The notes beneath the pieces were generated by a model. It ran no database searches. It worked only from the letters and a program-made list of their open reading frames with translations, and was not told where the DNA came from. The position numbers and the translations under genes are program-made. From Halobacillus litoralis (GTDB taxonomy: Bacteria > Bacillota > Bacilli > Bacillales > Halobacillaceae): 64,000 nt of DNA. The DNA lies in contig NZ_CP129016.1 in the NCBI RefSeq assembly GCF_020524085.2, positions 2,040,001 through 2,104,000 on the forward strand, read 5' to 3'. This document shows, piece after piece, positions 53,629 to 62,831 of the stretch (its first letter is position 1; every line of letters starts with the position of its first letter).

Positions 53629-56268
53629 ATGGCTGAGAAAGTGGTATTAATTGATGGGAACAGTATTGCGTACCGGGCATTTTTTGCATTGCCTTTGTTG
53701 AACAATGATAAAGGGGTCTACACGAACGCCGTGTATGGGTTTACAACTATGTTGTTGAAAATTCTTGAAGAAGATCAACCGGATCATCTGCTCGTTGCTT
53801 TTGATGCTGGTAAAACAACATTCCGTCATAAAACTTATGAGGATTATAAGGGTGGCCGGCAGAAAACTCCTTCTGAACTATCTGAACAGTTCCCTGTCCT
53901 TAAGGAGCTCCTGGATGCATTTGAAGTCAATTATTATCAGCTTGAGAATTATGAAGCGGACGATATCATAGGAACTCTTGCGACACAGGCGGGGGATAAG
54001 GGTCTTGAAGTCAAAGTGATTTCAGGGGACAAGGACCTCCTTCAACTTGTGAATGAGAAAATCACCGTGAGCCTGACGAAAAAAGGGATTACTAATGTGG
54101 ATACATACACCCCTTCCTTCCTTATGGAGAAGATGGAAGTCCGGCCGGATCAGATTATTGACCTGAAGGCGCTCATGGGAGATAGTTCTGATAATATTCC
54201 TGGTGTCCCCGGGGTTGGTGAGAAAACGGCGGTCAAACTTTTGAAGCAATTTGATACGCTAGAAAACCTTTATGATAACTTAAGTGATGTGAGTGGGAAG
54301 AAGTTGAAAGAAAAACTGGAAACAAATAAGGAAGAGGCGTTGATGAGTCAGCAGCTGGTTACCATCGAGCGTGAAGCGCCGATCGAAATCAACATCTCTG
54401 ATATTGGTTATCCTGGTTATCAATCTCAAAAAGTGAGTGAGTTTTTTAAAGAGCTTGGATTCCAATCGCTGCTTTCCCGTGTCCAAGAAGGCGGTGCAGA
54501 ATCTGAAGAAGCCAATGAACTCCCGGAGATTGATGTAGAAGTGGTACAGGAAATAACAGCAGATCTTTTTACAGGGAAAGAGTCGGTGGTTGTCGAAATG
54601 CTTTACGACAATTACCATACGGCGCCAGTGGAAGGAATCGCTATTGTAAATGACCAACGAAAATTCGTCCTCACCATGGAAGAGGCTAAAAATTCGGATG
54701 CGTTTCAAACGTGGGCGGAAAGTGAAGAAAATGAAAAATGGGTCTTCGATGCGAAAAGGACGTGTGTGGCTCTTTTGCGTCATGGGATTGAGATGAAGGG
54801 AATCACATTCGATTTATTGCTTGCTTCTTATTTGATTAACCCTGCTGAGAATAACCATGATATTCCTGCGATTGGCCATCGTTTAGGTGAAACAGCCGTC
54901 AAGTACGATGAAGAAGTGTATGGAAAAGGCGCTAAAATGAAACGTCCAGATGATGATCAGGAGTTCTATGAGCATATCGGAAGAAAAGCATCTCTTCTTT
55001 ACAACATGAAAGAGGATATGGAAAAGAAATTGAAAGAAAATGAACAATATCAGTTATTCAGAGAACTTGAAATGCCGTTAGCGCTTATTCTTGGTCGAAT
55101 GGAGCACCGTGGTGTGTGTGTAGACGTCGAGAGGTTGGAAAATATGGGGGAGGAACTGGAAGAACGGTTGAATAAGGTTGAACAGGAAATTTACGAACTT
55201 GCAGGAGAGAACTTCAACCTCAATTCCCCTAAGCAACTAGGACCGATTTTATTTGAGAAGCTGGAGCTTCCGGTTATCAAAAAAACGAAGACCGGTTATT
55301 CCACTTCTGCGGATGTTTTAGAGCAATTGGAAGATCAACATGAGATCATCCCTAAAATCCTTCTTAACCGTCAGCTCAGGAAGCTGAAGTCGACATATAT
55401 CGAAGGTCTTCTTAAGGTCGTTCATGAAGAGACAGGGAAAATTCATACACGCTTTAACCAAGCTCTTACACAAACCGGGCGACTAAGTTCCACGGATCCT
55501 AACTTACAGAACATCCCGATCCGCCTTGAAGAAGGGCGTAAAATAAGGCAGGCCTTTATCCCATCTCAAAAAGGGTGGGTCATGTTTGCCAGTGACTATT
55601 CTCAAATTGAACTTCGTGTCCTCGCCCATATTGCCCAGGATCAAAAGCTTATGCAGGCATTCAAAGAAGGCGCAGATATTCACACCCAAACAGCAAGTGA
55701 AGTTTTCGGTGTATCCAGAGACGACGTTACAAGTGAAATGAGAAGACAGGCGAAAGCAGTAAACTTCGGGATCGTTTACGGAATCAGTGATTATGGCCTG
55801 TCACAAAGCCTTGGTATTACTCGGAAAGAAGCACAAGCTTTCATTGATAAATATTTTGAGAGCTATCCTAGAGTCAAGTCTTATATGGATGAGACCGTGA
55901 GGGAAGCGAAAGAGACAGGATATGTATCAACATTTATGAACCGTAGAAGATACCTGCCTGACATTAAGAGCCGGAATTTTAATAAACGCAGCTTTGCCGA
56001 ACGAACGGCGATGAACACACCGATTCAGGGAAGTGCAGCCGATATTATTAAAAAAGCGATGATTGACCTTGAAGAAAAACTTCAAGAAGAGAACATGCAA
56101 GCCAAAGTCCTCCTTCAAGTGCATGACGAATTGATCATTGAAGCACCGAAAGAAGAAGTGAAACAACTAGAAGAGATTGTATCATCTGTCATGGAAAATA
56201 CCGTTGATTTAGATGTTCCTCTAAAAGTCGATTCTTCTTATGGGGACACTTGGTATGATGCAAAGTAA
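53629..56268 (+). CDS. polA: DNA polymerase I
   Basis: 879 residues (B. subtilis 880). Domains: 5'-3' exonuclease (1-about 290, VVLIDGNSIAYRAFFALPLL, GDSSDNIPGVPGVGEKTAVK), a degenerate 3'-5' exonuclease (about 300-465) in which the catalytic acidic residues of the Klenow proofreading site are not evident, as in other Bacillus Pol I, and the polymerase domain (about 480-879) with ASDYSQIELRVLAHIAQD, RRQAKAVNFGIVYGISDYGL and QVHDELIIE. Start ATG 53629 has GAGGAGTGAG; the earlier in-frame ATG at 53488 lies on the upstream hairpin and gives a non-family extension. mutM follows 15 nt later. Confidence 0.96.
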   Translation: MAEKVVLIDGNSIAYRAFFALPLLNNDKGVYTNAVYGFTTMLLKILEEDQPDHLLVAFDAGKTTFRHKTYEDYKGGRQKTPSELSEQFPVLKELLDAFEVNYYQLENYEADDIIGTLATQAGDKGLEVKVISGDKDLLQLVNEKITVSLTKKGITNVDTYTPSFLMEKMEVRPDQIIDLKALMGDSSDNIPGVPGVGEKTAVKLLKQFDTLENLYDNLSDVSGKKLKEKLETNKEEALMSQQLVTIEREAPIEINISDIGYPGYQSQKVSEFFKELGFQSLLSRVQEGGAESEEANELPEIDVEVVQEITADLFTGKESVVVEMLYDNYHTAPVEGIAIVNDQRKFVLTMEEAKNSDAFQTWAESEENEKWVFDAKRTCVALLRHGIEMKGITFDLLLASYLINPAENNHDIPAIGHRLGETAVKYDEEVYGKGAKMKRPDDDQEFYEHIGRKASLLYNMKEDMEKKLKENEQYQLFRELEMPLALILGRMEHRGVCVDVERLENMGEELEERLNKVEQEIYELAGENFNLNSPKQLGPILFEKLELPVIKKTKTGYSTSADVLEQLEDQHEIIPKILLNRQLRKLKSTYIEGLLKVVHEETGKIHTRFNQALTQTGRLSSTDPNLQNIPIRLEEGRKIRQAFIPSQKGWVMFASDYSQIELRVLAHIAQDQKLMQAFKEGADIHTQTASEVFGVSRDDVTSEMRRQAKAVNFGIVYGISDYGLSQSLGITRKEAQAFIDKYFESYPRVKSYMDETVREAKETGYVSTFMNRRRYLPDIKSRNFNKRSFAERTAMNTPIQGSAADIIKKAMIDLEEKLQEENMQAKVLLQVHDELIIEAPKEEVKQLEEIVSSVMENTVDLDVPLKVDSSYGDTWYDAK

Positions 56269-56283
56269 GAGGAGAATGAAACG

Positions 56284-57123
56284 ATGCCAGAGTTACCTGA
56301 AGTAGAAACAGTCAGAAAAACATTGAAACATCTCGCTTTAGGAAAAGAGGTTGAAAAGGTATCCGTGTTTTGGGGGAATATCATTAAACAACCTCAAGAT
56401 CCAAAAGAGTTTGAGCAGTTATTGGTGGGGCAGACCATTCAAGATATCGATCGTAAAGGAAAGTTTTTAATCTTCCATATGGATGACATTGCACTCGTTT
56501 CCCATTTGCGCATGGAGGGGAAGTTTGGTGTTTACGATGGTTCGATCGAAAAGCCGAAGCATACCCACGTGATCTTCCATTTTACTGATGGAACAGAACT
56601 TCGATATAACGATGTGCGGAAATTTGGGACGATGCACGCTTTTCCAAAAGGAATGGAGCTTAAAAATAAACCGCTTATTCAATTAGGGCCTGATCCGTTC
56701 AATGAAGCTTTCACCGTGGATTATTTTTATGGGAGGCTTAAGAAAACATCTAGAAACATGAAAGCGGTCCTGCTTGACCAATCGATTGTAGCTGGACTAG
56801 GGAATATTTATGTAGACGAAGCCCTCTTCAGGGCAGGCATTCATCCTGAGCAAATCGCCAATACTCTGACAAAAATTGAGGTTGAAAAGATTCGTGAAGC
56901 TAGTATTTCCGTTATCCTTGAGGCTATTGAACAGGGCGGAACGACCATTCGCTCTTACTTGAACAGTCAGGGAGAAATCGGGATGTTTCAGCAGAAGCTC
57001 CGTGTTTATGGAAAGCAGGATTCGGAGTGTGTCGAATGTGGCACGCCGATTACAAAGTTGAAGGTCAGCGGAAGAGGGACTCACATCTGTCCTAATTGTC
57101 AACCTTTACACACTACTAGGTAA
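56284..57123 (+). CDS. mutM: Formamidopyrimidine-DNA glycosylase (Fpg)
   Basis: 279 residues. Removes 8-oxoguanine and formamidopyrimidines. The catalytic N-terminus MPELPEVETVRKTL (Pro1 nucleophile after Met removal, Glu2), Lys in MEGKFGVY, the helix-two-turn-helix QSIVAGLGNIYVDEALFRAG and the C-terminal zinc finger CVECGTPITKLKVSGRGTHI with C-x2-C are all present. Cotranscribed with polA, a repair pairing conserved in Bacillus. Confidence 0.96.
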   Translation: MPELPEVETVRKTLKHLALGKEVEKVSVFWGNIIKQPQDPKEFEQLLVGQTIQDIDRKGKFLIFHMDDIALVSHLRMEGKFGVYDGSIEKPKHTHVIFHFTDGTELRYNDVRKFGTMHAFPKGMELKNKPLIQLGPDPFNEAFTVDYFYGRLKKTSRNMKAVLLDQSIVAGLGNIYVDEALFRAGIHPEQIANTLTKIEVEKIREASISVILEAIEQGGTTIRSYLNSQGEIGMFQQKLRVYGKQDSECVECGTPITKLKVSGRGTHICPNCQPLHTTR

Positions 57124-57170
57124 AACCCCATATACTATCCCACAGCTTAAGATATGAAGGTGTGGGATGC

Positions 57171-57773
57171 ATGGGGATTGGGATGTTCATTTTTTTGTTC
57201 GTTACAGCAGTAAGCATCGATAGCTTTGGAATCGGCTGCGTTTTGGGTTTGAAAAAGGTCGGCCTTACTTTAAGAGGCGTCTTTTTAATTGCGAGTGTCT
57301 CCGGTTGTATGTTTCTTTTGTCTTCTTATTTTGGACATTTGCTGGCAGCGGTGGTGGCAGCAGAAGACGCCGAACGTGTGGGGGCACTTGCGTTAATCGG
57401 AATCGGGATCTACTTCTTATGGCAATTTTTTAAGAAAGAGAAGGATAGTGAAGAAAAGAAAGAGCCTTGGCTTAATCCGGCCAAAGTACTGAACGACCCC
57501 TTAGCTGCGGATGTAGACCACTCCGGTGGGATCCAAGGGAAAGAAGTATGGCTGCTTGGAGCAGCACTATCCCTTGATACCATTGGAGCTGGAATCAGCG
57601 GAGCGCTTATTGGAATTCCTATCTTTTTTACAGCGGTCATGATTACCGTAGCGACTTTCTGCATGCTTGGGTGTGGAATTTTGAGTGGCTCAAAGCTTAG
57701 TGATAAAGCGGAAAGCTTGTCCATTTTACCTTGAGTGTTACTTATCATCATCGGGCTGATCAAGTTGTCTTAA
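57171..57773 (+). pseudogene. ytaF: Sporulation membrane protein YtaF (MntP-like), C-terminal stop
   Basis: The frame from ATG 57171 (AAGGTG upstream) codes a MntP-like protein with six hydrophobic segments: DSFGIGCVLGLKKVGLTLRG and, in the second half, LSLDTIGAGISGALIGIPIF, the paired Asp motif. TGA at 57732-57734 ends it after 187 residues, but the same frame continues with VLLIIIGLIKLS to 57773, the last half-helix of the family. GGA or CGA to TGA would explain it. The loss is about 13 residues of the final helix, so function may survive. YtaF is a sporulation-associated protein of unknown role. In B. subtilis it also lies between mutM and coaE. Confidence 0.75.
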
Positions 57774-57785
57774 GGAGGTGACAGG

Positions 57786-58385
57786 ATGACTTTAGTCATC
57801 GGATTAACAGGAAGTATTGCGAGTGGTAAAAGTACCGTAGCAGAGATGTTCAAAAACATGGATATTCCTGTTATTGATGCTGATCAAATATCAAGGGATG
57901 TCGTCCAACCTGGAGAACCTGCCTATCAAGAAATTGTTAAAACCTTTGGAGAACAGGTGCTTGAAGAAGGCGGGGGGCTGGATCGGAAAAAACTCGGCAA
58001 GATTGTCTTTAGCGATGAAATGAAGCGGAAGCAGCTAAATGGAATTGTTCACCCTAAAGTAAGGGAGGAGATGATCAGGCGGCGCGAGCAGTATAAGCAG
58101 CAACAATATCAAGCAGTCGTCCTGGATATTCCATTGTTGTTTGAAAGCAACTTAACCGATTACGTAGAAAAAATTCTCGTTGTATATGTCGATGAAAGAA
58201 CGCAATTAGAGCGCTTGATGGAAAGGGATCAGTCTGGGCGAGAGGAAGCTGAAGAGCGGATTCACGCACAGATCCCTGTGAAAAAGAAAGCAGAAATGGC
58301 GGATGCGGTCATTGATAATACCGGAACAATTGAACAAAGTTCACAGCAATTAAGAGACATACTGCAAGGTTGGGACATCGTATAA
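57786..58385 (+). CDS. coaE: Dephospho-CoA kinase
   Basis: 199 residues. The last step of coenzyme A synthesis, phosphorylating the 3' hydroxyl of dephospho-CoA. P-loop GLTGSIASGKSTV at residues 6-18, VIDADQISRDVV, the CoA-domain DIPLLFES and the C-terminal ADAVIDNTGT. ATG follows AAGGAGGTGACAGG, 12 nt after the extended ytaF frame. Confidence 0.96.
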   Translation: MTLVIGLTGSIASGKSTVAEMFKNMDIPVIDADQISRDVVQPGEPAYQEIVKTFGEQVLEEGGGLDRKKLGKIVFSDEMKRKQLNGIVHPKVREEMIRRREQYKQQQYQAVVLDIPLLFESNLTDYVEKILVVYVDERTQLERLMERDQSGREEAEERIHAQIPVKKKAEMADAVIDNTGTIEQSSQQLRDILQGWDIV

Positions 58386-58416
58386 TAACACGTCTGGGCA
58401 GACGTGTTATTTTTTG
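58384..58416 (+). terminator. Terminator of polA-mutM-ytaF-coaE
   Basis: AATAACACGTCTG / CAGACGTGTTATT stem (58384-58396 / 58399-58411) with a minimal loop and T run. Confidence 0.9.
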
Positions 58417-58453
58417 TGGAAAGTTTTCGTTCTGTATGTAAAACCGCTTACAA

Positions 58454-58464
58454 TATGTTATACT
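58454..58464 (+). promoter_or_regulatory. CcpN-like operator over the gapB -10
   Basis: TATGTTATACT matches the CcpN consensus TRTGHYATAYW at all 11 positions and includes the gapB -10 hexamer TATACT (58459-58464). In B. subtilis CcpN represses gapB and pckA on glycolytic carbon by binding exactly there. Confidence 0.72.
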
Positions 58465-58516
58465 AATCTAGGAATTACAGAGTAAAAGTATATCATATAT
58501 AGGGGGCTGGAACAGC

Positions 58517-59551
58517 ATGGGGAAAACAAAGATTGCTATTAACGGGTTGGGAAGAATTGGTCGCATGGTATTTAGAAAGGCTGTGGCGGATGAATCTATG
58601 GAGTTGGTTGCCGTTAATGCAAGTTATCCAGCTGAAACAATTGCTCACATGATTAAATACGACAGTGTGCATGGTCGTTTTCAAGGAGAGGTCAATGTCG
58701 TAGATGGGGATTTAGTCGTTAATCGGAAAAAAGTGAAATTGTGCTCAACAAGAAACCCATTGGAACTTCCATGGGACGAACTGGATATTGATATTGTAAT
58801 TGAAGCAACGGGCAAGTTTAAAACAAAAGAAGAAGCAGGTCTTCATTTAGAGTCTGGAGCTAAAAAAGTCATTATTACAGCGCCTGGAAAACAAGTAGAT
58901 GCGACGATTGTGATGGGTGTTAATGAGGAGACATATATGCCGGGCAGTCATGATGTCATTTCCAATGCTTCCTGTACAACCAATTGTCTTGCCCCTGTAG
59001 TGAAAGTGTTGGAAGATGAATTTGGCATCGAGAATGGTTTGATGACAACAGTCCATGCCTTCACCAATGATCAGAAGAATTTAGATAATCCACATAAAGA
59101 TTTACGAAGAGCCCGCGGGTGTACTCAATCCATCATCCCGACATCCACAGGTGCAGCCAAAGCCTTAGGAGAAGTGATTCCGAGTCTTCAAGGAAAGTTG
59201 AATGGCATGGCATTACGCGTACCGACGCCCAATGTATCTCTTGTTGATCTTGTCGTCGATTTAAAAAGGGAAGTTACGGCAGACGAAGTAAATGAAACAT
59301 TTGAGAGAATGGCTAAGGGTGGAATGAAAGGGATATTGGAATACAATGAAGAGCCACTCGTTTCCATCGATTACACGACTTCTTCATCCTCAGCCATCAT
59401 AGATGGTTTATCTACACAAGTTATCGATGACCGTAAAGTAAAAGTACTGGCCTGGTATGATAATGAGTGGGGATATTCCTGCCGTGTGGTAGATCTTGCG
59501 AAGTATGTCGGTAATATGATGAAAGAAGAGAAAGAGGCACGTGTTTCATAA
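58517..59551 (+). CDS. gapB: Glyceraldehyde-3-phosphate dehydrogenase, GapB type
   Basis: 344 residues. The gluconeogenic, NADP-preferring GAPDH of Bacillus. N-terminal KIAINGLGRIGRMVFRKAV, and the catalytic Cys in VISNASCTTNCLAPV. The loop after beta-2 reads VNASYPAETIAHMIKYDSVH, with no Asp at the NAD-selective position, as in GapB rather than GapA. ATG 58517 has AGGGGGCTGG upstream. Its position before speD, and the CcpN-like operator, support gapB. Confidence 0.93.
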   Translation: MGKTKIAINGLGRIGRMVFRKAVADESMELVAVNASYPAETIAHMIKYDSVHGRFQGEVNVVDGDLVVNRKKVKLCSTRNPLELPWDELDIDIVIEATGKFKTKEEAGLHLESGAKKVIITAPGKQVDATIVMGVNEETYMPGSHDVISNASCTTNCLAPVVKVLEDEFGIENGLMTTVHAFTNDQKNLDNPHKDLRRARGCTQSIIPTSTGAAKALGEVIPSLQGKLNGMALRVPTPNVSLVDLVVDLKREVTADEVNETFERMAKGGMKGILEYNEEPLVSIDYTTSSSSAIIDGLSTQVIDDRKVKVLAWYDNEWGYSCRVVDLAKYVGNMMKEEKEARVS

Positions 59552-59627
59552 ATGATCGGAACCCTATTGAATCTAAGTCCCCTTGGGAGCGGTGAGGACG
59601 GTTGTACAAAAGCCAGTAAAATATTTC

Positions 59628-59656
59628 TTGCAAATTAAGGGTAAACCATATATACT
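59628..59656 (+). promoter_or_regulatory. Sigma-A promoter of speD
   Basis: TTGCAA (59628-59633), 17 bp, TATACT (59651-59656). Confidence 0.8.
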
Positions 59657-59662
59657 TTCTCT

Positions 59663-59796
59663 TGAACTTCTGAATTTCATATAAATTCATGTCTACTCAA
59701 AGGGTTAGGACCTCTCAGGACTAACTTTCCCCCGTGGTAGTTCATGGCTGTTATTTCAGAGGTATTGAAGTGAATGTACAAAGGGGGATCCTTAAT
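59663..59796 (+). promoter_or_regulatory. Structured speD 5' leader with possible anti-Shine-Dalgarno
   Basis: About 134 nt from the promoter to the ATG. There is a hairpin TGAATTT-CATAT-AAATTCA (59671-59689), then GTTAG (59704-59708) pairing with CTAAC (59721-59725). TCCCCC at 59728-59733 is complementary to GGGGGA of the Shine-Dalgarno (59783-59788). Folding could hide the ribosome binding site. This suggests polyamine or SAM feedback, by inference only. Confidence 0.45.
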
Positions 59797-60174
59797 ATGG
59801 ATACAATGGGAAGACACGTAATTTCTGAATTATGGAATTGTAATGAAGAAAAATTGAACGATATGTCGTATATAGAACAAGTCTTTGTAGATGCTGCTCT
59901 TAAAGCTGGTGCAGAAGTGCGGGAAGTCGCGTTTCACAAATTCGCCCCTCACGGCGTCAGTGGAGTAGTCATCATTTCTGAATCACACTTGACGATTCAT
60001 AGTTTTCCAGAGCATGGATATGCAAGTATTGATGTTTACACATGCGGAGACCGCATTGACCCTAATGTTGCCGCTCAGTACATCGTCGATGCACTAGAAG
60101 CGGGTAAGAATGAAACGGTAGAAGTACCAAGAGGAATGGGACCTGTAGAAGTACAGCAGTCTCGTGCTCTATAA
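59797..60174 (+). CDS. speD: S-adenosylmethionine decarboxylase proenzyme
   Basis: 125 residues, the short bacterial class. It makes decarboxylated SAM, the aminopropyl donor for spermidine. The proenzyme self-cleaves between Glu62 and Ser63 in [14 protein letters not shown], turning Ser63 into the pyruvoyl group; His68 and Cys83 (VYTCGD) are the processing and catalytic residues. ATG 59797 has AAAGGGGGATC; upstream in-frame codons lie in the leader. It is the obvious co-substrate supplier for the aminopropyltransferase-like protein at 25.8 kb. Confidence 0.96.
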   Translation: MDTMGRHVISELWNCNEEKLNDMSYIEQVFVDAALKAGAEVREVAFHKFAPHGVSGVVIISESHLTIHSFPEHGYASIDVYTCGDRIDPNVAAQYIVDALEAGKNETVEVPRGMGPVEVQQSRAL

Positions 60175-60177
60175 TGC

Positions 60178-60217
60178 GAAAAGAAGCCACGCAGGAATCC
60201 TGCGTGGCTTCTTTTTG
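60178..60217 (+). terminator. Terminator of speD
   Basis: AAGAAGCCACGCAGG / CCTGCGTGGCTTCTT stem (60181-60195 / 60199-60213), loop AAT... centre, then TTT. Confidence 0.9.
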
Positions 60218-60445
60218 CATTAATCTATATAGTTATTTGCTCTGTGCTATTCGGTAGTATTTCCTTGAGAACATCTGTGAGATGTTAGATGGAGTATAGG
60301 GGCTTAAGGGAAGGGCTAGTCTAGTTCTGACACAAACACTACAAACTGTAAAAGAACCTTAGGTTTCAATAATCATTTCTTATTTTCATAAGTCATGTTA
60401 AAATAAAGGGAGATTATGTCGAATGGAATTGAAGGGGTTAGGTAA

Positions 60446-60820
60446 GTGAAAGCATTTATTTCCAGGTATTTCAGCAACCATTCCGAGACGAGTGAAGAGC
60501 ATAAGGATTCAGCGCTTGTCACACACTATTATAAAGCCAAGCATGATGATCTTTTCCGTGCTGTTGAAGGGTTGTTTTCGTCGCCTTCAGAAATTGTAGC
60601 AAGTTCTAAAGAACGTGGAGAACTGACCGTGAAATATAAAGGGAACAGACGCGCGTTTATAGTGGCCACGATCATAATGGTACGCCCATTTCGAACGGCC
60701 GTTGACTTTTCTGTCACCACGGACTCAGGAGGTCCTGTTGATTTTGGACACAGCCGAAATCTCATCGTTCAGCTTTATAAAAAATTGGACAGTCAGTTCA
60801 CAACGGTGGATCCTTCCTGA
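60446..60820 (+). CDS. Conserved-looking cytosolic protein of unknown function
   Basis: 124 residues from GTG 60446 (weak GGTTAGG upstream). No signal or membrane segment. It has an alpha/beta pattern: YYKAKHDDLFRAVEGLFSSP, ERGELTVKYKGNRRAFIVAT, a beta-hairpin TAVDFSVTTDSGGPVDFGHS and a C-terminal helix IVQLYKKLDSQF. It faintly resembles small DUF1499-like proteins, but I do not recognise it with certainty. It precedes nrdR by 38 nt and is probably cotranscribed with it. Confidence 0.65.
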   Translation: MKAFISRYFSNHSETSEEHKDSALVTHYYKAKHDDLFRAVEGLFSSPSEIVASSKERGELTVKYKGNRRAFIVATIIMVRPFRTAVDFSVTTDSGGPVDFGHSRNLIVQLYKKLDSQFTTVDPS

Positions 60821-60858
60821 GTGCTGCCGAAAAGAAGATGATGTGGAGTTGATCATAC

Positions 60859-61323
60859 GTGAAGTGCCCGAATTGCCACTATAAAAGTACAAAAGTCCTT
60901 GATTCCAGGCCGATAGAAGAAGGACAGGCGATCAGACGACGCAGAGAGTGTGAACAATGCCAATTCAGGTTCACAACTTTCGAACGGATTGAAGAAGTTC
61001 CACTGATTGTCGTGAAAAAAGAAGGCACAAGAGAAGAGTTCAGTCGTGAAAAATTGATGCGTGGACTGATTCGAGCTTGTGAAAAGAGACCGGTGGCCGT
61101 GGAGGAACTGGAAAGAGTAACAATGGATGTCGAGAAGGAATTAAGAAATCGTGGCGTTTCTGAAGTCATGAGTGAAGATATTGGTGAAATGGTGATGGAG
61201 CGTCTGTCTAACATTGATGAAGTTGCTTATGTTCGTTTTGCTTCCGTATATCGACAGTTCAAGGACATCAACGTTTTCATCGACGAATTAAAAGAATTAA
61301 TTAAACATGAAGACAATGAATGA
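60859..61323 (+). CDS. nrdR: Transcriptional repressor NrdR
   Basis: 154 residues. Repressor of ribonucleotide reductase genes. N-terminal zinc ribbon [16 protein letters not shown], then [18 protein letters not shown], and an ATP-cone (residues about 49-139, [20 protein letters not shown]) that senses ATP/dATP. GTG 60859 gives the standard start MKCPNC. Located before dnaB as in B. subtilis (ytcG). Confidence 0.95.
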   Translation: MKCPNCHYKSTKVLDSRPIEEGQAIRRRRECEQCQFRFTTFERIEEVPLIVVKKEGTREEFSREKLMRGLIRACEKRPVAVEELERVTMDVEKELRNRGVSEVMSEDIGEMVMERLSNIDEVAYVRFASVYRQFKDINVFIDELKELIKHEDNE

Positions 61324-61350
61324 GCCTGTTCCGGCTCATTTTCTTTTTCT
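61318..61350 (+). terminator. Terminator after nrdR
   Basis: AATGAGCC / GGCTCATT stem overlapping the nrdR stop, loop TGTTCC, then TTCTTTTTC. Confidence 0.78.
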
Positions 61351-61458
61351 AGGATCATAGATTGTGGAAGCCATTTGTTGTTTTAGGTTTGAAATGAATT
61401 TTAGCTTCCTGTTTGAAATAGAATGAACAAGCTTTAACGATTGAAGGAGGTGGAGGCG

Positions 61459-62817
61459 GTGAGTTACTCTATTGGCAAACTACTCCCCGTGGACGGATTT
61501 AAGATTATACGGAATGGAGAGCTGCCTCGAAGTTTTCATCGTTCCTTATCACATTTATATCAGCCGATTGTAGGAAGGTTGGCGGTTTCGCTATATCACG
61601 TCCTGATATCGGAATCGGACATGATTGAAGGGGGGCAGGTACAGTCTCATCATACATTGATGTCTTACCTTTCTGCTCCTTTGGATAAAATTTATGAGGC
61701 TAGGGGGAAATTGGAGGCCATCGGACTACTACGAACGTTCCGCTCCATGGATGAGGATCAACAGGCGGTGTATCTGTACTCCGTACACCCTCCTTTTTCT
61801 CCTGAGGAGTTTTTTCTTGATGATATGCTCTCTTTGCTTTTGCATCATGAGTTGGGGAAGGAAAAGTATGATCGCTTAAAGAGCCGTTTATTGAATACTG
61901 GACAAACGCTTGAGGGTTTCACTGAAGTAACCGCCACTTTTGATGAAGTCTTCCATAATAAAATGATTGAAACTGTCCAAAGAGAAACGGAGACCATTGC
62001 GAAGCAGCAAAATTATCAACAAGAATCCAGAGGACCCGTTGCATCCATGAATCGAGTGGATTTCGATTGGCTGAACCATGCATTAAAGAAGCGCATGTAT
62101 CCATCAGAACAAATATTGACTGGTCGCAACAAAAAATTGATTGTCCAACTGGCGACGTTGTATGACCTTTCAAACACGGAGTTGGAAAAAGCGGTCACCT
62201 GGGCTATTGATGAAAACCATTATTTAGTGGAAGAAGAGTTGAAGGCGGCCTGTCATGATTTTATGAAAGAACAAAAAAATAACAGTCAGCGGGATTCAGC
62301 TCTAGACCGCAGAGAGAAAATGAAAGTGGAAAACAAGTCAGCCAATGGTACGAAAGAGGACCAGTTTATACAAATGCTAGAGGAAATCTCTCCTAGGGAA
62401 TTGCTTGAGGATGTATCCAATGGTAACCGTGCTTCTGAACAAGACCTAAAAATGATCCGTGACGTGATGACAGAACAAGGAATTGAACCAGGTGTTATGA
62501 ATGTGCTTGTCCATTACGTATTATTAAAAACAGATATGAAATTGTCGAAACCTTATCTTGAGAAAATCGCCAGTCACTGGGCGAGGAAAAATGTAACGAC
62601 CGTGAGACAGGCGATGAATCTGGCTAAGGCGGAGCATCAGAAATATCAGCAATGGGGGAAACAGAAGTCCCAAAAGCGTAAAAACCAAAAAGAAGAAGTC
62701 ATCCCAGCCTGGTTTAAACAGCAGGACGTGCCCCAGCATGAGGAAAAGGAAGCGGTACAAGTTAATACGGATGACATAGCAGCAAGGATTAAGAAGCTGA
62801 CGAACAAAGGTAATTAA
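61459..62817 (+). CDS. dnaB: Replication initiation/primosomal protein DnaB
   Basis: 452 residues (Firmicute DnaB, not the helicase). It works with DnaD and DnaI to load the DnaC helicase at oriC and at restart sites. Two DnaD-like modules: an N-terminal winged-helix part (PVDGFKIIRNGELPRSFHRS) and a C-terminal YxxxIxxxW-type region SKPYLEKIASHWARKNVTTV, followed by a basic tail. GTG 61459 is preferred (GGAGGTGGAGG upstream). dnaI follows 14 nt later. Confidence 0.93.
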   Translation: MSYSIGKLLPVDGFKIIRNGELPRSFHRSLSHLYQPIVGRLAVSLYHVLISESDMIEGGQVQSHHTLMSYLSAPLDKIYEARGKLEAIGLLRTFRSMDEDQQAVYLYSVHPPFSPEEFFLDDMLSLLLHHELGKEKYDRLKSRLLNTGQTLEGFTEVTATFDEVFHNKMIETVQRETETIAKQQNYQQESRGPVASMNRVDFDWLNHALKKRMYPSEQILTGRNKKLIVQLATLYDLSNTELEKAVTWAIDENHYLVEEELKAACHDFMKEQKNNSQRDSALDRREKMKVENKSANGTKEDQFIQMLEEISPRELLEDVSNGNRASEQDLKMIRDVMTEQGIEPGVMNVLVHYVLLKTDMKLSKPYLEKIASHWARKNVTTVRQAMNLAKAEHQKYQQWGKQKSQKRKNQKEEVIPAWFKQQDVPQHEEKEAVQVNTDDIAARIKKLTNKGN

Positions 62818-62831
62818 AAGGGGGGATACCA

